The notes beneath the pieces are model-generated. The model was not told the origin of the DNA, searched no databases, and saw nothing but the letters and a program-made list of their open reading frames with translations. Both the position numbers and the translations under genes were made by a program. From positions 221,902 through 285,901 of the forward strand of contig FN647962.1 in assembly GCA_000310025.1 (NCBI GenBank): DNA of 64,000 nt, in the 5' to 3' direction. The first letter of the stretch is position 1; each line of letters starts with the position of its first letter. Of the stretch, positions 49,801 to 62,880 are shown piece after piece. Source of the DNA: Ectocarpus siliculosus. Its lineage: Eukaryota; Sar; Phaeophyceae; Ectocarpales; Ectocarpaceae.

Positions 49801-52800
49801 TTGCATCCCGTCCTTTCGAGATAACATGCTAGTTGACATGTAATATCAGATCTTGCTCCGTTCTCCTCGTTGCTATGTCCATGAAGGTAGCCCCTCGGAA
49901 GCACGGCACAGCCAGAACAATTGCCGTTCGCGGCAAACGCAAGCGAGCTGTAGACTTCTTCAAGGAAGATTTGCCCGCGGAAACTTTTGAGCAACCCAAG
50001 GCAACGGGCGGTACCGAAGTCCTGGAAAAGGCTTACCAAAAGGCACAAGCTATGGCAATGGCTGCTGTGCCGATCCTTCGTACGGACGCTTCCCCTCACG
50101 TAGACCCATCTAGCGACGATGACGCCAAGAATGATTCCGGTCAGCGTCCACAGAGCGGAACATCGCGTGAGGGCTTGTCGGGACCTGAGAGTACGCAGAA
50201 AGACACGGCTGGGGGCAACGGTTCATCATCCGAAGTTACAGCTTCAGGCACGGTTGGAGAGCACTTGGGTCCCGTTCAAAGAGAAACAGAAACCGAGGGT
50301 GCTCGAGCAGTGGAAGCCGAGGGCTTGATATGGCTCGATGATGAGCAGCGAACGGCGTACAGCGTGAGGTATGGCAAGAATGACCCTTTTTCAGCACGCC
50401 ATACATTTGTTGCGTGTTCCCGTGTCCATGTTTGCGAACCGTATACCACCCAAACCTGTCGGTAGTCGAACATGCAGTTGCCCCCAACTTGGTTTGTGGT
50501 GCAATACGCTCGCACGTGGCTTGTTCTCTTTCAGGCACGGGTACCGAATCGATGTGCAAGGGGCGCAGGACTCAGTGTCAGGACACGAGTATGGGCGAAT
50601 ACTAAGTCAAATGCGAGGAGGCAGCGCGCTGGGCGAAGATGGAGACAGAGTGAGTATTGTACGCACATGCCCTCTTGTCGGTAAACTAATGCCATCATTT
50701 GTTGCGGGCCGTCGTCGCGGCCCCTGGGTGGCTGCAACTTCAAGCATTTTTGCGTTACCAAACCCGCTTTTTCTTTTGTACCAGACGTCCACTAGATTCT
50801 GCGCCAAACATGTTCTCACTCTGGCCTTTCGTTTTGGTTGTCAGAATGTTGAGGTGGCTGCAGCTGCATCCAAGCGTCTACGATATCGAGGAGCTCGAGA
50901 ACGAGATGCTGAGATGGCAAAGCAAGCCGCCGTGCTCCAAGATGTGCCCGAAGGAGACGTTTTTTCGGAGTGGGCGAAGGCTGAAGATGAAATGACCCAA
51001 CGCCAGTGGCAGCCACTACGGTCAGTTGTGGGCCATATTTTGAAGGGACAGTCAGTAGAGCGATTACACCAGGACACGCAGACGACGTCATATCATGTCT
51101 TGACTAATTGGGTAGGATGTGGATATCTAATGTCGGGAAAATGTTTGGAAGAGTCGAGAGTGCCGCCCAGACCGGCGTGATGCGCGTCATGTCTCAATCT
51201 CCGCTTTTTGGATTTTCCGTCCTTCAGCTCGATCCAAGATGCTGAGAGAGCCGAAGAGCAGCCCGATCGCGTGGTTTTTATTGAAGATCTACGGCCGTTT
51301 CTCTTCAGGCTATCCCATGCTGCCTCGATAAGGTGCGTTCTGCTGTAAGCTTTCTATGGCACTCCGTGCAATTTACGTCGAACGACTCTAGTGCGCTGTG
51401 GTGTCTCACAAATTGAGCCCTTTTACTCTTGCACGCACCCTGTAAAAGGTACATCACGGTCTCGCTTTTACACCATAATTAACAGTACGTCTGCCCACAC
51501 CGGCATTTGGCCAACTGCATGGGTTCTTACTGTCCTTTCGTCCCGCCCTGTCATGATTGCTTTCTTGGCTTCTCTGCAGCACCCTTGTCGGGTTGCTCTT
51601 GTCTGTGGGCGGGCTCGTTCACCCACGTTCCGATGTTTCACACTCTCCGAAGTTGATGTCGGAGGCCTGCCGTGCAGGGTCGTTCGGTGATGGGGGATTG
51701 TCCGGTAGCCTGATATCTTCCGTCAACAACGGTTTGCAAGCTGTGTGGAGGGCTTCCGAGGGCGACTTACCCGTGTCGGGATCAGGCGTCGTCGGGTGCA
51801 CCGGTCGACCAGGATCTTGTCTTCCCCCAGCAGTGGTCAGCACGGCGGCCGATCAGTTCCTGCTACTGACCGACGACGTTGTGGCAGACTGTTCTCGACA
51901 GGCGTTTTTGCGAAACGTCTTGCATCACCTCGTCCGCGCTCCTGCATCGCTTCCCAGCACTACTTCGGGGTCCAATATTTTGGTGCAGCTTCAATGCACC
52001 CTCATCATGTTCGAAGGCTACCTTGCTTCGGCATCGGGTGCTCGGCATGGTCGATTCAGTGCAGGGAGTGCTCCGAAGCAAACCCGCCCAACCCAACAGG
52101 GAGCAGCGTGGTCTGACGAGGACACGCATGGACATGAGGCCCGCAAAGTTGCGAAGTCTCTGCTCGAGGCAAGTGTTCGCTTTTAATACATAATGGCTTC
52201 GGATGTTCTGTTGCGACTGTTGAGCAATCATGAGCGAAGAGAATCTGTTGCGCGTTCCGTCCTGGCATTCCAGGCAGGTCTCACGTTCTTCTCACGGTAT
52301 CGTCTTCCATGAACCTACGTTTTTCAGTTGTGACCTGCTGCCGTTTATATCGCGACACGTGTTGTAGGAAGACAAAACAAAACATGCCGTCATCGCGACG
52401 ATTTGTAACCGAACCTTGCGTTCGCGGTTGTCCAGTTACTGTTGCATTTTGCTCTGCATGTTTCGGCGATGAACTGTCCGAAGCTGATGGTACCATCAAT
52501 ACGTACTTGTGCGGCATACAACGGGCGTGCGGATTGATGATGGCTCATGTGCAATTTTTACTACGATAGACAGAGAGAGTCTCCTGTCTCGTGTCTGTCT
52601 GCGGAGCGCGGGACGTCAATGGTGTAACCAAATTGTTGTCGTCCCCTGACCTGGCTCACGCCGTCCTCTTTTTCAGGCGAGTCAGGCTAGCGCAACTGAT
52701 TTACGGCTATGGAGCTCGTACGTCCAACTGTTGGCGCTTCTCGGCAGTACACAAGAAGCCATAAAGGTGGCCGAAAAGGCGCTTTCCATGGTGCAAGTGA

Positions 52801-55800
52801 GTGACGTTGCTTTTCCGTGTGTTCCATCACATTCGTTTCACCCTTTTATGGATGTCCATAATATCTTTGTAGGTGGTTTTGCATACGTTCGGCGTCCGGT
52901 GTCGACAAGGCATGCCTGTAACACGCTTTCTTGTTTGAATGTCCCTGCAGGCCCTCCCGGAAGACAAAAAAGGGTTTTCAGCCGAGCTCTTTTGGCTCAC
53001 TTTCAGGCTTCACGCCGGACTTCCACTCAGCCCGCGTGATCCCCACCCCGGGGAAGATGACGAGACCGTTGGCAACCTGTTCGAGACAGGCAACAAAGGC
53101 CGTCATGGTCGAGAAATGGCGCTATTGATGCTGTGCAGTTTCGCGGAGGGAGGGTTTAAGCGCCCGAAGAGCAAGAGCAAACGGTCCAAGGTGCGTGCTG
53201 CGTGCTGTGCAAGGTATTTTGTTTCTGATTGGGCGAGGCAAGAAAGCATTTCCGTACCTAGACCTGCGATTGCTCAATCGTTTTTTTCGCTTCGTTTCTT
53301 CGTCATCTCAACGATTGCTGTCGCTCGCACATCCATACACAGCTACCGTGCAGTCTTGCCTGCTCTGCCAAGAAGCTGCGATTCAAGTCTAAACAGACAC
53401 GTCCCTGCTGTGCAGTGCCTTGAAGTTATCGCGAAAAGGTTTCAGCGGTCCTCTATGCATATTCCTTGTCCATACTGTAAATCGGAGTTTGTTCGAATAC
53501 ATGCGAAACGAGCACTTTCTTGAATTTTCGAGCCAATGTTAGGCGCCACGACTTTGACCATCCCAAAGACGTGGAAAATACTTTTTGATCACGGAGGCGA
53601 TGCGTGCTGCATGCAATTTTTTCACAGTCATGGTGTGGGTCACGCATTCCAACTAGGTTCCTTCTCCCTGTGAACGTGCATTTGTTCAGCGCGATGGCAA
53701 GGGTTCCAGTGCAGAGTCTATCTTGATAACCCCCCCGCGGCTCCTGGCGGCACGAAAGCTGATGGCTGATCGAGTTGCTAGGGAAGCGGCACAGGAAGTT
53801 CAAAGAGGTAACGTCGTGGTCGATTCGATAGGTTTGTCATTGGTACCTTGGGGCTCTTCGATGTTATACTTCTGGGTGTTGTGTAGCAATGTCTGCTGGA
53901 AGAGATAAGTTTGCGGCACTTGTGTTGGCAAGGACGATGGTGGATCGCACGGGAGCTGCTGCGAAGACTCTTTCTAGCAAGATTTTTTTTTTCTTTGTCG
54001 GCGGCCTCAGCTTTCGCGCCGCGCTCAACCCTCTTCCCCCGTAATACAACCATATACAGATGTTGCCGATGGAGCGTTGGACATGACGCCCCCATTCATG
54101 TACCACGCGATTGCGTGGGTTTGGATGGAGTTTCTCTCTGTAGGGTTAGACGCAGCAGAGGATGCTATGTCAAAGTGCCTGGGGTTGGCACAGCCCAGCA
54201 CAACGCCGACGGGGTCTGGTGAAGCTAGTGGTGTTGCTGCTGAAAGCAGCAGCAGCAGCAACTTCGGCATCGGCGGAACCTCCACTGGTGAGTCCATCAC
54301 GTTTCCCGAAACCTCGATAATCAACATGGTGCGAGCTCCTCATATTGCGTTTTTATTGTAAGTGTAGCCTTCATCAGCTGGTCCATATCGGCTGTCTGTG
54401 TCGAGGGGAGTTATGCCTTCTAAATAAACCGACGGTTGAGCCAGTTTGCTTTGTAGGCTGATGTTCGTTGATGTTAAACATGTTTCGTCGGCGCGTGTTT
54501 CTTTTTCGGGCTCATTGGACTCCTTGATTCCTTGTTTGAGCACGACGAAACATGCCGCAAAAACTGGTAGGAAGCGGTTCAAGCCGTGAGCATTCGTCCT
54601 AGGCTCTACCCAGCAGCGGTACAACGTTGGCCCTGCATCCTGCTGTGTATCTGATGGTAGCATTCCACCCATCGCAAATGCTATCGTTCCGTTCGAGAGC
54701 AGGCAACAAACCGTACATCTGGAACGTGGTTCCCGAACATACGGCTCTCGGTGTGTGCCTTGAGCGCATGCATAGAGGCTTCAGCGAGCTGATGACTCTA
54801 GCCCAGCGCTACAATCCGGTGGACGCTGGACCACGACGGGTAAGCACGAAAGATTCAATCAACAGTGCAAAGCAACCGCCCAGTGATGACGTTGCACTTT
54901 GTGGGGCACGTTCCGTTTTTGGTTGGGCGTGAGCGACCACTTCACATCTGAGTAGGGCTTCGTCTCAACCAGGACAACCTCCTAGCTTGCTAATGTTGGT
55001 GTGGGATGTTTCGTGGTACACCCCGCTGTGCGCGCCGTTTCATGTGCAAACGCTACATAGGTGCGTGCGGTGCTGCTCCGTGGGCTGGTGTCGTTTCCAG
55101 CTGAGCCTGGCATGCTATGCTTGCTTTTGGACACTGAGCAGCTTTCGAGCAGTCAGCAACGGCTCGTACACCACCTGTTCGAGGTAAGGCTCAAACTTCG
55201 TCGCGTACACTTCGCGAAGCATTTTCGGGTTCTCACCACAAGTACGTCCGTTAACGTGTTCAGTACTTTGGACACCCCGGACATGACCTCTTTCGCCCCT
55301 TGTTTGATCTCAAGGACTGACAGCCGAATTTGCTGTTGGCAATTTCTGAAACAGCATACTACAAACGTTTACCGCGTGTGTTCTACACGAATCAGGTGTC
55401 CCGGCGACGAGCGTTGCTGTGGGAGCAAGGCCCTACCCCGCTGGAGTGGATTCTATCAACCACTCACCAGGTACACAGGAAGTAGCTGTCCGATGGCACA
55501 AGCGTTTTCATCAATTCCGTTTTTTTTTCGTTGCTCGCACTACACTCGACAGCTCGACAGGCTTGCGTTCTGAACTGAAGATAACATGGGATGTGTGTCT
55601 TCGTTCCATACATTCTGGTGCCAAATCTGCACACCTTTTGGTGTATTGTTGGGCGTATCAACTGGGTTCACACAGGGATATTTTTTTGTTGTTTTGCCCC
55701 GCCTTCCCTCCTGCAGTGCTCGCCTCAGTTATTATCACGAGAAGATTTCAGCGGCCCATTCCGTCGTCGACCGTGAAGTCGAAGTGTGCACTCACCAAAT

Positions 55801-56974
55801 TAATCGTTTTCTACCAAACATTGGAAAGATATACCTTGATTATCACTCCAGGGAGGAGATCGAATTATTAGTAGGTTTGCAAGGCTAACCACAGACCACC
55901 GGCGTGATGGTGACAAGAATTCTGTCCCAGCATGAGACGGTTGTCTCCAGGTTCGCGCTGGGAGTCAACGTTCTTTGTGTGATACTGCATGTGATGTGAA
56001 GGATACACCAGAGTTCCTCTCGTGAGAATGGGAGAAGGGTATACGATATGTGTGAGAGAGTGGGCGGCTGGCCTGCTGTACTTGTTCGCGGATTCAGCGT
56101 GTCCATTGGCTCTACTCTGAGGGAACACCTCGAAGGTAGGTCTCCGACAGGTCATCGACGTCAACAATCTGTAACACACCAGCGGCATTCTGGTCCTTCA
56201 TGTGTCATCACGAGCAAAGGCACTCGTCGAGTGTTGTCAATGCTAGTCGCCTGTAAGCATTGTGTCCAGCGCACTATTCCCCAAGGTCGCACAACCATGA
56301 TGACACGAGGTTGACCGCCTTTCGGCTAAGCGCTGGTAGCCAAAGAGTTGAGGACAACATGCATATCTCGTGCGATGGACGTTTCGGTTTGGTAAATGCT
56401 GATGCAGGTGATGCGCTGCGTGCGTGAGGCGCGTCAAACCATGATCGCGGCTGGAGGAACGGTGGAACACGTTGACGCCACAGCACCGGCCTACCGGCGG
56501 CACAATGACGAAGCCCTTCGTGTCAAGAATTGGCTGCCGGGTTCTTATAGCAGGCTGAAGCGCTCGATGGAGTCCGCGATAACCCACCCCACCGGTCGCG
56601 GGATGCCTGTCCTCTGGAGGATGTATATGTCCATGGAGGCGAGTGCATCTTTTCAGCTTCTTCGATAGGTTGGTTCCCGGTCCATGTCTGCTCTCACCTT
56701 GCCCGCGAAGTAACTTTGTCGAAACGCGGTCATTACTCTTGTTGCTTCTACTCAGGCCATGCGCGGGAACTTCTTACAGGCGAAGCAATTGTTTTGGCGC
56801 GCGGTTCACGCGTGCCCCGGCAACAAGGCTGTTTGGATGGACGCTCTTCGCGGGAGCCAACGCGATCGGGTAGGCGAGGCAGGGCTGAGACCAGCTTTCC
56901 GCACGAAGGAGCTCAACGAGGCAATCGACGCCTTGTTGGAGAAATCTCTTCACCTCCGAGCTGAGCCTCCATAA
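43823..56974 (+). CDS. NRDE2: NRDE2 family nuclear RNA-surveillance protein, 22 exons, about 1,591 aa
   Basis: NRDE2 is a nuclear helical-repeat protein that in animals and fission yeast works with the exosome helicase MTR4 and in nuclear RNAi. Exons: 43823-44166, 44320-44409, 47101-47184, 47498-47972, 48081-48253, 48424-48607, 48765-48868, 49494-49716, 49887-50368, 50535-50649, 50845-51020, 51228-51332, 51580-52168, 52677-52796, 52951-53190, 53690-53807, 54060-54328, 54603-54839, 55061-55183, 55396-55470, 56408-56638, 56756-56974; the total is divisible by three. The N-terminus is a Lys/Ser/His-rich tail. The family signature DPDNLSFGKFYRLDVPLYD follows. Next come RRKVARYFG, the HAT-like helices (FNLATRERPESDDIWLQYAD, ILEKRASVLEGAL, YHERALGVLQAMVELNT with FWDSEAPR), and the C-terminal PVLWRMYMSMEAMRGNFLQA-type helices. 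Exons 13 and 21 end at GC donors. The first exon is uncertain: the ATG at 43,823 is open, but an acceptor near 43,873 would imply an upstream exon. Confidence 0.9.
45755..46060 (+). repeat. About 200-bp repeat unit in NRDE2 intron 2
   Basis: Contains GACACGATGACTGCTGGATC and ATATCCTGGCTTCGGCTGGG, then CCTCCGCTCTTTAGATCAATGG and TTCGGGCGAGGGTATGT. These blocks appear in the same order in the tandem array at 60,600-61,110. A second, partial unit precedes it. Confidence 0.75.
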
Positions 56975-57532
56975 CCGAAAACTTTTAGATGCCCGCTTGG
57001 ATGCGTCATGTCGAGAACTTCCCGAAGAAAATATTGTATCGTTTCGGGCATGGTTACAAAGGCTGGGCTACACCGCACCATACATCATGTTGTGCGGATA
57101 ACAAAGAGAACGGGGGCGAGCAGCGTCTAAACAAGAGTAGTTGGCAAGTCGGGTGGGGATCTTTTCTGTGATGCTCGCTATTCGGCGGGAAGCACTGTAA
57201 GCTGTACATATGTCTGTTAATGATGCCCGCCTGCAAGTGCTTCATATCTGTGGTTCAACGCGTGGTGTGATCCACAGATCACGCTCAACGTACACGGCAG
57301 ATGCCGAGTTTTCTGCCAACGTATCAAAATCCTAATTGGATTGCCGGTAGGTCCCACAGTTTGTTGTTTCTTGTCTTCCTTGGTGTTGTCCCAGTAGAGG
57401 TTGACAAGAGGCAACGCGTTTCCCGCAGTCTAGGTGGAAGGCTGCTCTTAAATTAAAGCTACATAACACTACACTCAAGGGAGCGCATACAGTTCTGTGA
57501 GACGCAATTGTTGTAAAAACAGAATAGTTGTT
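56975..57532. other. Convergent 3' region between NRDE2 and the SLC35A-type gene
   Basis: These 558 bp separate two stop codons facing each other and must hold both 3' untranslated regions. No ORF with coding character and no canonical AATAAA near either stop were noted. Confidence 0.5.
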
Positions 57533-60500
57533 CTACACTCTTCTTGTAACACTCCTGCCCTTGTTGAAAAGAGGCAACCTAGCAGGTCGATCTTGCTTCG
57601 TGTACAGAAAAACACTCCCAACTACCATAGCAGAGCCAATGAAAAAAAGGAAAGTAGGTTTAAAGGCAAAGAAAAGAGTGGATAACGCACAGGAGATAAT
57701 AATGGAAATCGCAGTCGCAAACGATTTCCTAATATTGTCGGCGTACTTTACCACCACGGCAACTACCAGCCCCCCCACCGCCTGCAGTACAATTACCGCC
57801 GCAACAACCCAGCCGTACCCGAAGAAGAAACCGTTCGATGTCACGGCCCGCCAATCTTTGACAATCACGCTACCAAAAGCGAGCACGATACTGGGGATGC
57901 CCATTTGGATATTTCTGATCCACAACGATGTCTTGCTTCCCTTGAGGAGCATTTCGAAGTAAACCCCTGCGAACCCCGAGGTGCATGCAGCGCCCATGAC
58001 ACACAAGAACCCCACCACCGGAGATTGCCCCCGGGAGGATTCATCTGCCTTGGGGCTGTTCGTCGATTGACTTGACAATTGAGCCAGGGCCACTCCTACG
58101 GCGAGCAAAACCAACGCCCCCCATTTTGTGGCGCTAAGCTTCCTCCGTAGCAGAATCACAGAGAAGAGCGCCGTGGTGAGAATTTTGGTTTGATAGCAGA
58201 CGCTGTAGGTCGCAGCATCGAGGTTCTCCAGGGCCATGTACAACATGTTGTTCTGCAAGGTGTACAGCATGGCCGGGATCATGAGCTTCGCCATTTCCCG
58301 TGGCTTTCCGGCAACTTCCACGCGCAATTTCTTCGAGAAGGTCCTCAGTTCTCCCGATTCCTGAGAGAAAAACAAACAAGCAAACAATCAAAACTCAGGT
58401 GTCGAGGGCATTGTTGGGTTCTCTCCACGACGCGGAAAACCACTCGCAACAGCAAAACACCAGGCATCATGATTCGCCCTAAGGATGGTACCGGACATGT
58501 TATCAGCTACCATGCCTGTGGCTACAGCTACCGTGTGGCCTATCGAGGATGTATGTTTACTCCTTTCTTCGATCGTCAGGCCACGGAGATATCAACCAAC
58601 GCATTCAGGTTTTTACTTTCGTAGACGTACAACGGGCACACAGAATGCTGACACAACATATGATGAAGGCAGCAACAGATTTTTGCAGACGCCGTCCAAA
58701 CACCTTGACAGTTCCTCTGAGAGTACAACGAAACACCGCCACGTAGAGCTGAGGGTTGCCAGCACTCTGACTTCTGCATGAATAGCCATGGTATTTTCGC
58801 AGGGTTCATCCACTCCTAATTTTCCAATACTACCAGGAAGTATGTTTCTTAATCAAGTGAAGCGCTTGATGCAACGTACTTTGGGTGGCCTCAGCTTTTG
58901 AAACGTGGCTTTGTTCGACAAGCCCGGTACGGATTCGTGTGCCACCACGCGGAGAGACAGCAACTCGGATTCTTACACCTCAATGTACGCAGCACCAACA
59001 CCCAGGAGCTTTGTCTGCCTACCGGTGACCCACAGATTCTACCCAAGCGATAGCATCCAGGGTGCTTGCCCCCCGTGAAATCACCGTGACATATTCGTTA
59101 TGAAACTCCAATGCTGGAAACCTGAAAGTTCAGGCGTTTCGTCGTTTTCTCAGAGGAAAGCAACACCTCGGCCTTGACGTTTGTATGTATCGCATTCCCT
59201 CGCTCTCAATCCTTGTACTCAACTTTCAAAACGCGTATAGCTGCAGAAACACCACGGTCGCATTCGTCGTACCCTGGAAAGTATTTCGGCAAGAAATTTT
59301 AAAGAGGGACCTTGTCCTGGTATGAAGGTTGCTACTGATGCCCGTTCTGTCGGTCTTTCTTTGGTCTCTCTTCGCGCTTGGTCGAACACACACACATACG
59401 TACCAATCGCCAAAGGGCCCCCGGTTGCTGTCACATTTTCTGATTCTCTCTCACGGTCGGGTACGTTGCCGAACCCAGATGCTACAGCTCCTCTATGCGA
59501 GGGCATGTATGTGTGGAGCGATGACAGTTTGGATGACTCGTCTGGTTGTAGACACGATGACTGCTGGATCTTGGGAATGGACGATTACAATGAGCCGCGG
59601 AGCGCGAAGCGCGACCGTTCTTTTCCCTTCGTCCCAGGAAGGAAAAAAACAGGCTCTAAATATCGGCCTGTTCGAACGCGATGAGATGGCCCAAAGTTTG
59701 ATTTCCGGGAAGCCTAAATGACCCACCTTTTGGGACCAGAACGAGATCTACAGGGCACCCATTTACGATCTGTTGGCTTCTAAGGAGGGAGAAAATAGCG
59801 CACTCTTCGTCACACCGGCTTGGTCGTGCTTTGGCGAGAGATGGCTGTGCTTCACAGGCATTTGTATCCAAAATTCGTAGGAGGTTCCTCACCCCATCTC
59901 CGGGTGTTCAGGAAGAAAGGCGGGATTACAAAGCGGAGATCTCAAGCGCGCGCGATTCAAACCAGGAGAAGATAAAAGAAGTTGCATATCGCTGATTAGT
60001 CTCGCACATCTACAGAATCACACCCACCCGTCGTGGTCCAATCCCTTCCATAAGTAAAAGCACAGCAGTAACAGCTGACCTGGTGCCCGCTCTCTGGCCA
60101 AACAACAGAGAGAGTCTTCGCGAATCTATTTGCCGTTGGAAAAATCGATAGGTGAAAACAGGATAGTTTGAGGTCTTGCCCACAGCAGCAACAGCAGCAG
60201 CGGAGAGCGAAGTAGAGGCGGTTGGCGCTGTGGACGCAATCGCCATGTGGGACTCAGAACGATAGGGAGGACGTCTTGGGCTGGACAACAATAGGGCGGG
60301 GGATAAAGGAAGCAAACGAACGACACCGCCTTCAGCAATCGAAACAGAGAGAGACTGAAGATGTTGACAAAACGGTGCACGCGAGAGAACGACCTGGTTA
60401 TGTTGGAACTGCTGTGCTCCTGCCACTTTCCACCTGCATTCCACACCGCGCTGCGCGATGTGTTATTCTATCTGGTGTATCAAGTGCGGATAAGTCTGCA

Positions 60501-62880
60501 TCACGCACAGCATCGCAGATACAGACTACTGCCGAGATTGAGCCGACCCCACGGCTCATTATTCTTCCCTATCTACTGTAGTCAACTTGGGAAATACAGA
60601 TACAACCACATCCTGGCTTCTGCTAGGCTTGAAATAACCCTTTCGGTGTCCTCCGATCTTTGCATCAATGGCTTCCTACGTTTGGACGAGGGCATGCGTG
60701 GACGATGATAGTATGATGTGTTCTATTTCCTTGTACTCTTCTTCTGGGTGCTGACAAGATGACTGTCGGATGTTGGGAGTGTACGAATACCAAATTGGGA
60801 CATGCGCCATACAACTATATCCTGGCTTCGGTTGGCGAAGGAAAACAACCCTGTCCCCCGCTCTTTTCATCACTTCCCAGGCTCGGGCGAGGGCATGTGT
60901 AGAACTATGATATGCATTGCTAGTTTGTTTGACTCTTGGCTGCTGACACAACGACTTCTGGGTCCTACGATTTTCAATTTGGGAGATACTACAGCGACAG
61001 CGACATCCTGGCTTCGGCTGGGCGTGAAATCACCCCTGTGTTGTCCTCCGCTCTTTGCATCATTGGCTTCCATGATTCGAGTGAGGGCATGTATGAAGCA
61101 TTGGTGTGTGTCTATTAGAGAGTATTCGTAGAGGAGATTTTTCTGTCCTCGTTTATTTAGCGCGTTGCGCATTCTTCGGGTTTTGGCCGTTCGATGAAGT
61201 TGGTTGTACTTCTATTTTCACTAATCAGCCGGTTAGCGCTGTCGGTGCTAATGAACAAAGCACACACACCTTCACGTTCTGTTTGCCTTGTTTCCGCATG
61301 ACGTTATTCCATTAGTCAACACATTTAGCGTGTTCGAGAGTTCGAATAAACACACACGTTTGTCATTTGTAACCCCCCCGGCGTATGTACAAACACCCAT
61401 GGAGTCCGTTCGCACGGGGAACCGTACACGTCCATCATTACGAGACAACCATTTGTTTGATAGGCCAAAGGCATCGTGGTCAGGCCTTGAGGTAGCAAGT
61501 ATGTAGGGGACGTCTGTAAGTTCACCAGCGGCCAAGCGTACTCACCAAGTAAACCACAGCGAAGCACACAGCCAGCTTCAACATCTGCGAATGACGATGT
61601 GCGTGGGAGGGGTGGAGGGAAACAAGCGGCGATGGGTTCAAATATGGTACAGATATTGTGCTCCGAGATTGTACACGCAACGGCAAAAGCCCAAAAGCGA
61701 CTTCGGCCAAACAAGAATACAACACGATAACACACCCACACGAGATAAGACACCCAACACAGAGTACAACACCCCATGCTAACATTTTTGGATTTCGTAG
61801 ATACCAGGAGCCGAAATACCACCCAGGTTACATATGATATCACACCCCGTTAGGTTGGACGCGTGCAATCATGGAGACCATGCTAATATCAGCCCGGTTA
61901 TGACTCAGCAAGGAACATGAGCAATACACGTTTCGAGTGCGGGGGAACCACGCCGTTCCTTCCATGAACACAACCATTCATTTATCCCTCGCCAATTCGC
62001 ATACTCCTTTCTTTGTGCCACGCGGTAGTGATGGATGCAACTTCTTTTCGCTGTTTCAAGAGAGCGCTGTTGACATTCCATACCGGGGCTATGTGCATAG
62101 CACCTGCCCCCTCACTTCCGCACGACTGTAAGAACACTCGGCAGGAAGTTCACTGCTGTAACTCAATGGTGTCGGAGCCATTTTACCCCCACCCAGGACC
62201 ACACACCCTTCCAATGCGGTAGTGTTTTTCAGGCAGGGGCATCACCCCGCCTCATACCATGCTCCCCTATGCGGGTGGTGCTAACACCTCCTATAGTATC
62301 CACACAACTTCAGTATCTAAAAGTGCACGATATGTGGTATCACACCCCTTGGTTACCACACCCTCTTCATGGCTCCCGCGACCTGCACTTTTATCACCAG
62401 GGCTACACAAGATAGCACCCCCCCCCCCCCCACAAAAAAAAACACCTGCGGTGAATTAAGTGAATTACGGCTGGGAATATTTTATAAAGGCCAAAATGTT
62501 ATCCCCGGGGTGTGTGTCTTGTGTCGTATACGGTACACATCGTGCATAGAGCCAACACACGTGTCATCCTTCTCCGCTCCACTGCGCGCACAGATGCACG
62601 GATCTTTCCGCAGCGGTCTGCTGCTGTTTGCAGTGTTGTTCCTTTCCGGGGTATAGGTGGGTGGAACGAGACATGAACACAAACGCGTGAAAAGCGAAAT
62701 AACTCTGTAGGCGCTACACTACCACCACCCACTCACCTCCATTAGGGCCACGGCGGTCGACGATATGTAACGGGGTCCTTGGACCGTCAAGCTGTAGCGC
62801 ATCGTCAACACCAGGGCGCAGTTTTGTGCGACAAGGCATCCCAGAGACAGGGTCTTCACATTTCGAATGAGCCAGGACAT
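57533..62880 (-). CDS. SLC35A-type nucleotide-sugar transporter, 3 exons, 336 aa
   Basis: Multi-spanning Golgi/ER antiporter that exchanges a cytosolic nucleotide sugar for luminal NMP. Exons on the minus strand: 62880-62737, 61584-61546 (39 bp) and 58360-57533; phases join to 337 codons with the stop, a normal family length. The ATG at 62,880 opens MSWLIRNVKTLSLG. The first helix region has LTMRYS and GPRYISSTAVALME. The tiny exon supplies MLKLAVCFAVVYL, completing helix 2. Exon 3 carries MLYTLQNNMLYMALENLDAA, the KILTTALFSV block, GFAGVYFEMLLKG and VVVKYADNIRKSFATAISI, all SLC35A signatures (UDP-galactose, UDP-GlcNAc or CMP-sialic acid carriers). A charged Ser-rich loop separates helices 5 and 6. 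Substrate cannot be called from sequence. The 3.2 kb second intron is rich in repeats. Confidence 0.93.
59500..59585 (+). repeat. Partial copy of the 200-bp intronic repeat
   Basis: GAGGGCATGTATGTGTGGAG and GACACGATGACTGCTGGATCTTGGGAA-type sequence match parts of the unit at 45,755-46,060. Located in intron 2 of the transporter gene. Confidence 0.65.
60480..60580 (+). repeat. Dispersed repeat shared with 17,950-18,060
   Basis: AGCATCGCAGATACAGACTA, then ATTGAGCCG and CACGGCTCATTATTC, and a CTATCTACTG end. The same ordered blocks occur diverged at 17,965-18,055, next to unrelated DNA. Confidence 0.6.
60600..61110 (+). repeat. Tandem array, three units of about 190-210 bp
   Basis: TCCTGGCTTC starts units at 60,611, 60,820 and 61,006. 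Each is followed by a G(A)AATAACCCC-like block, a CTCCGCTCTTTGCATCA block, and a GGGCGAGGGCATGT block. The first two intervals are 209 and 186 bp. The array lies in intron 2 of the transporter gene. Confidence 0.8.

Noticed and set aside
60600-61110. CRISPR-like array
   Set aside because: Units are about 200 bp, imperfect, and lie in a eukaryotic intron; no short identical repeats with unique spacers occur anywhere in the window.
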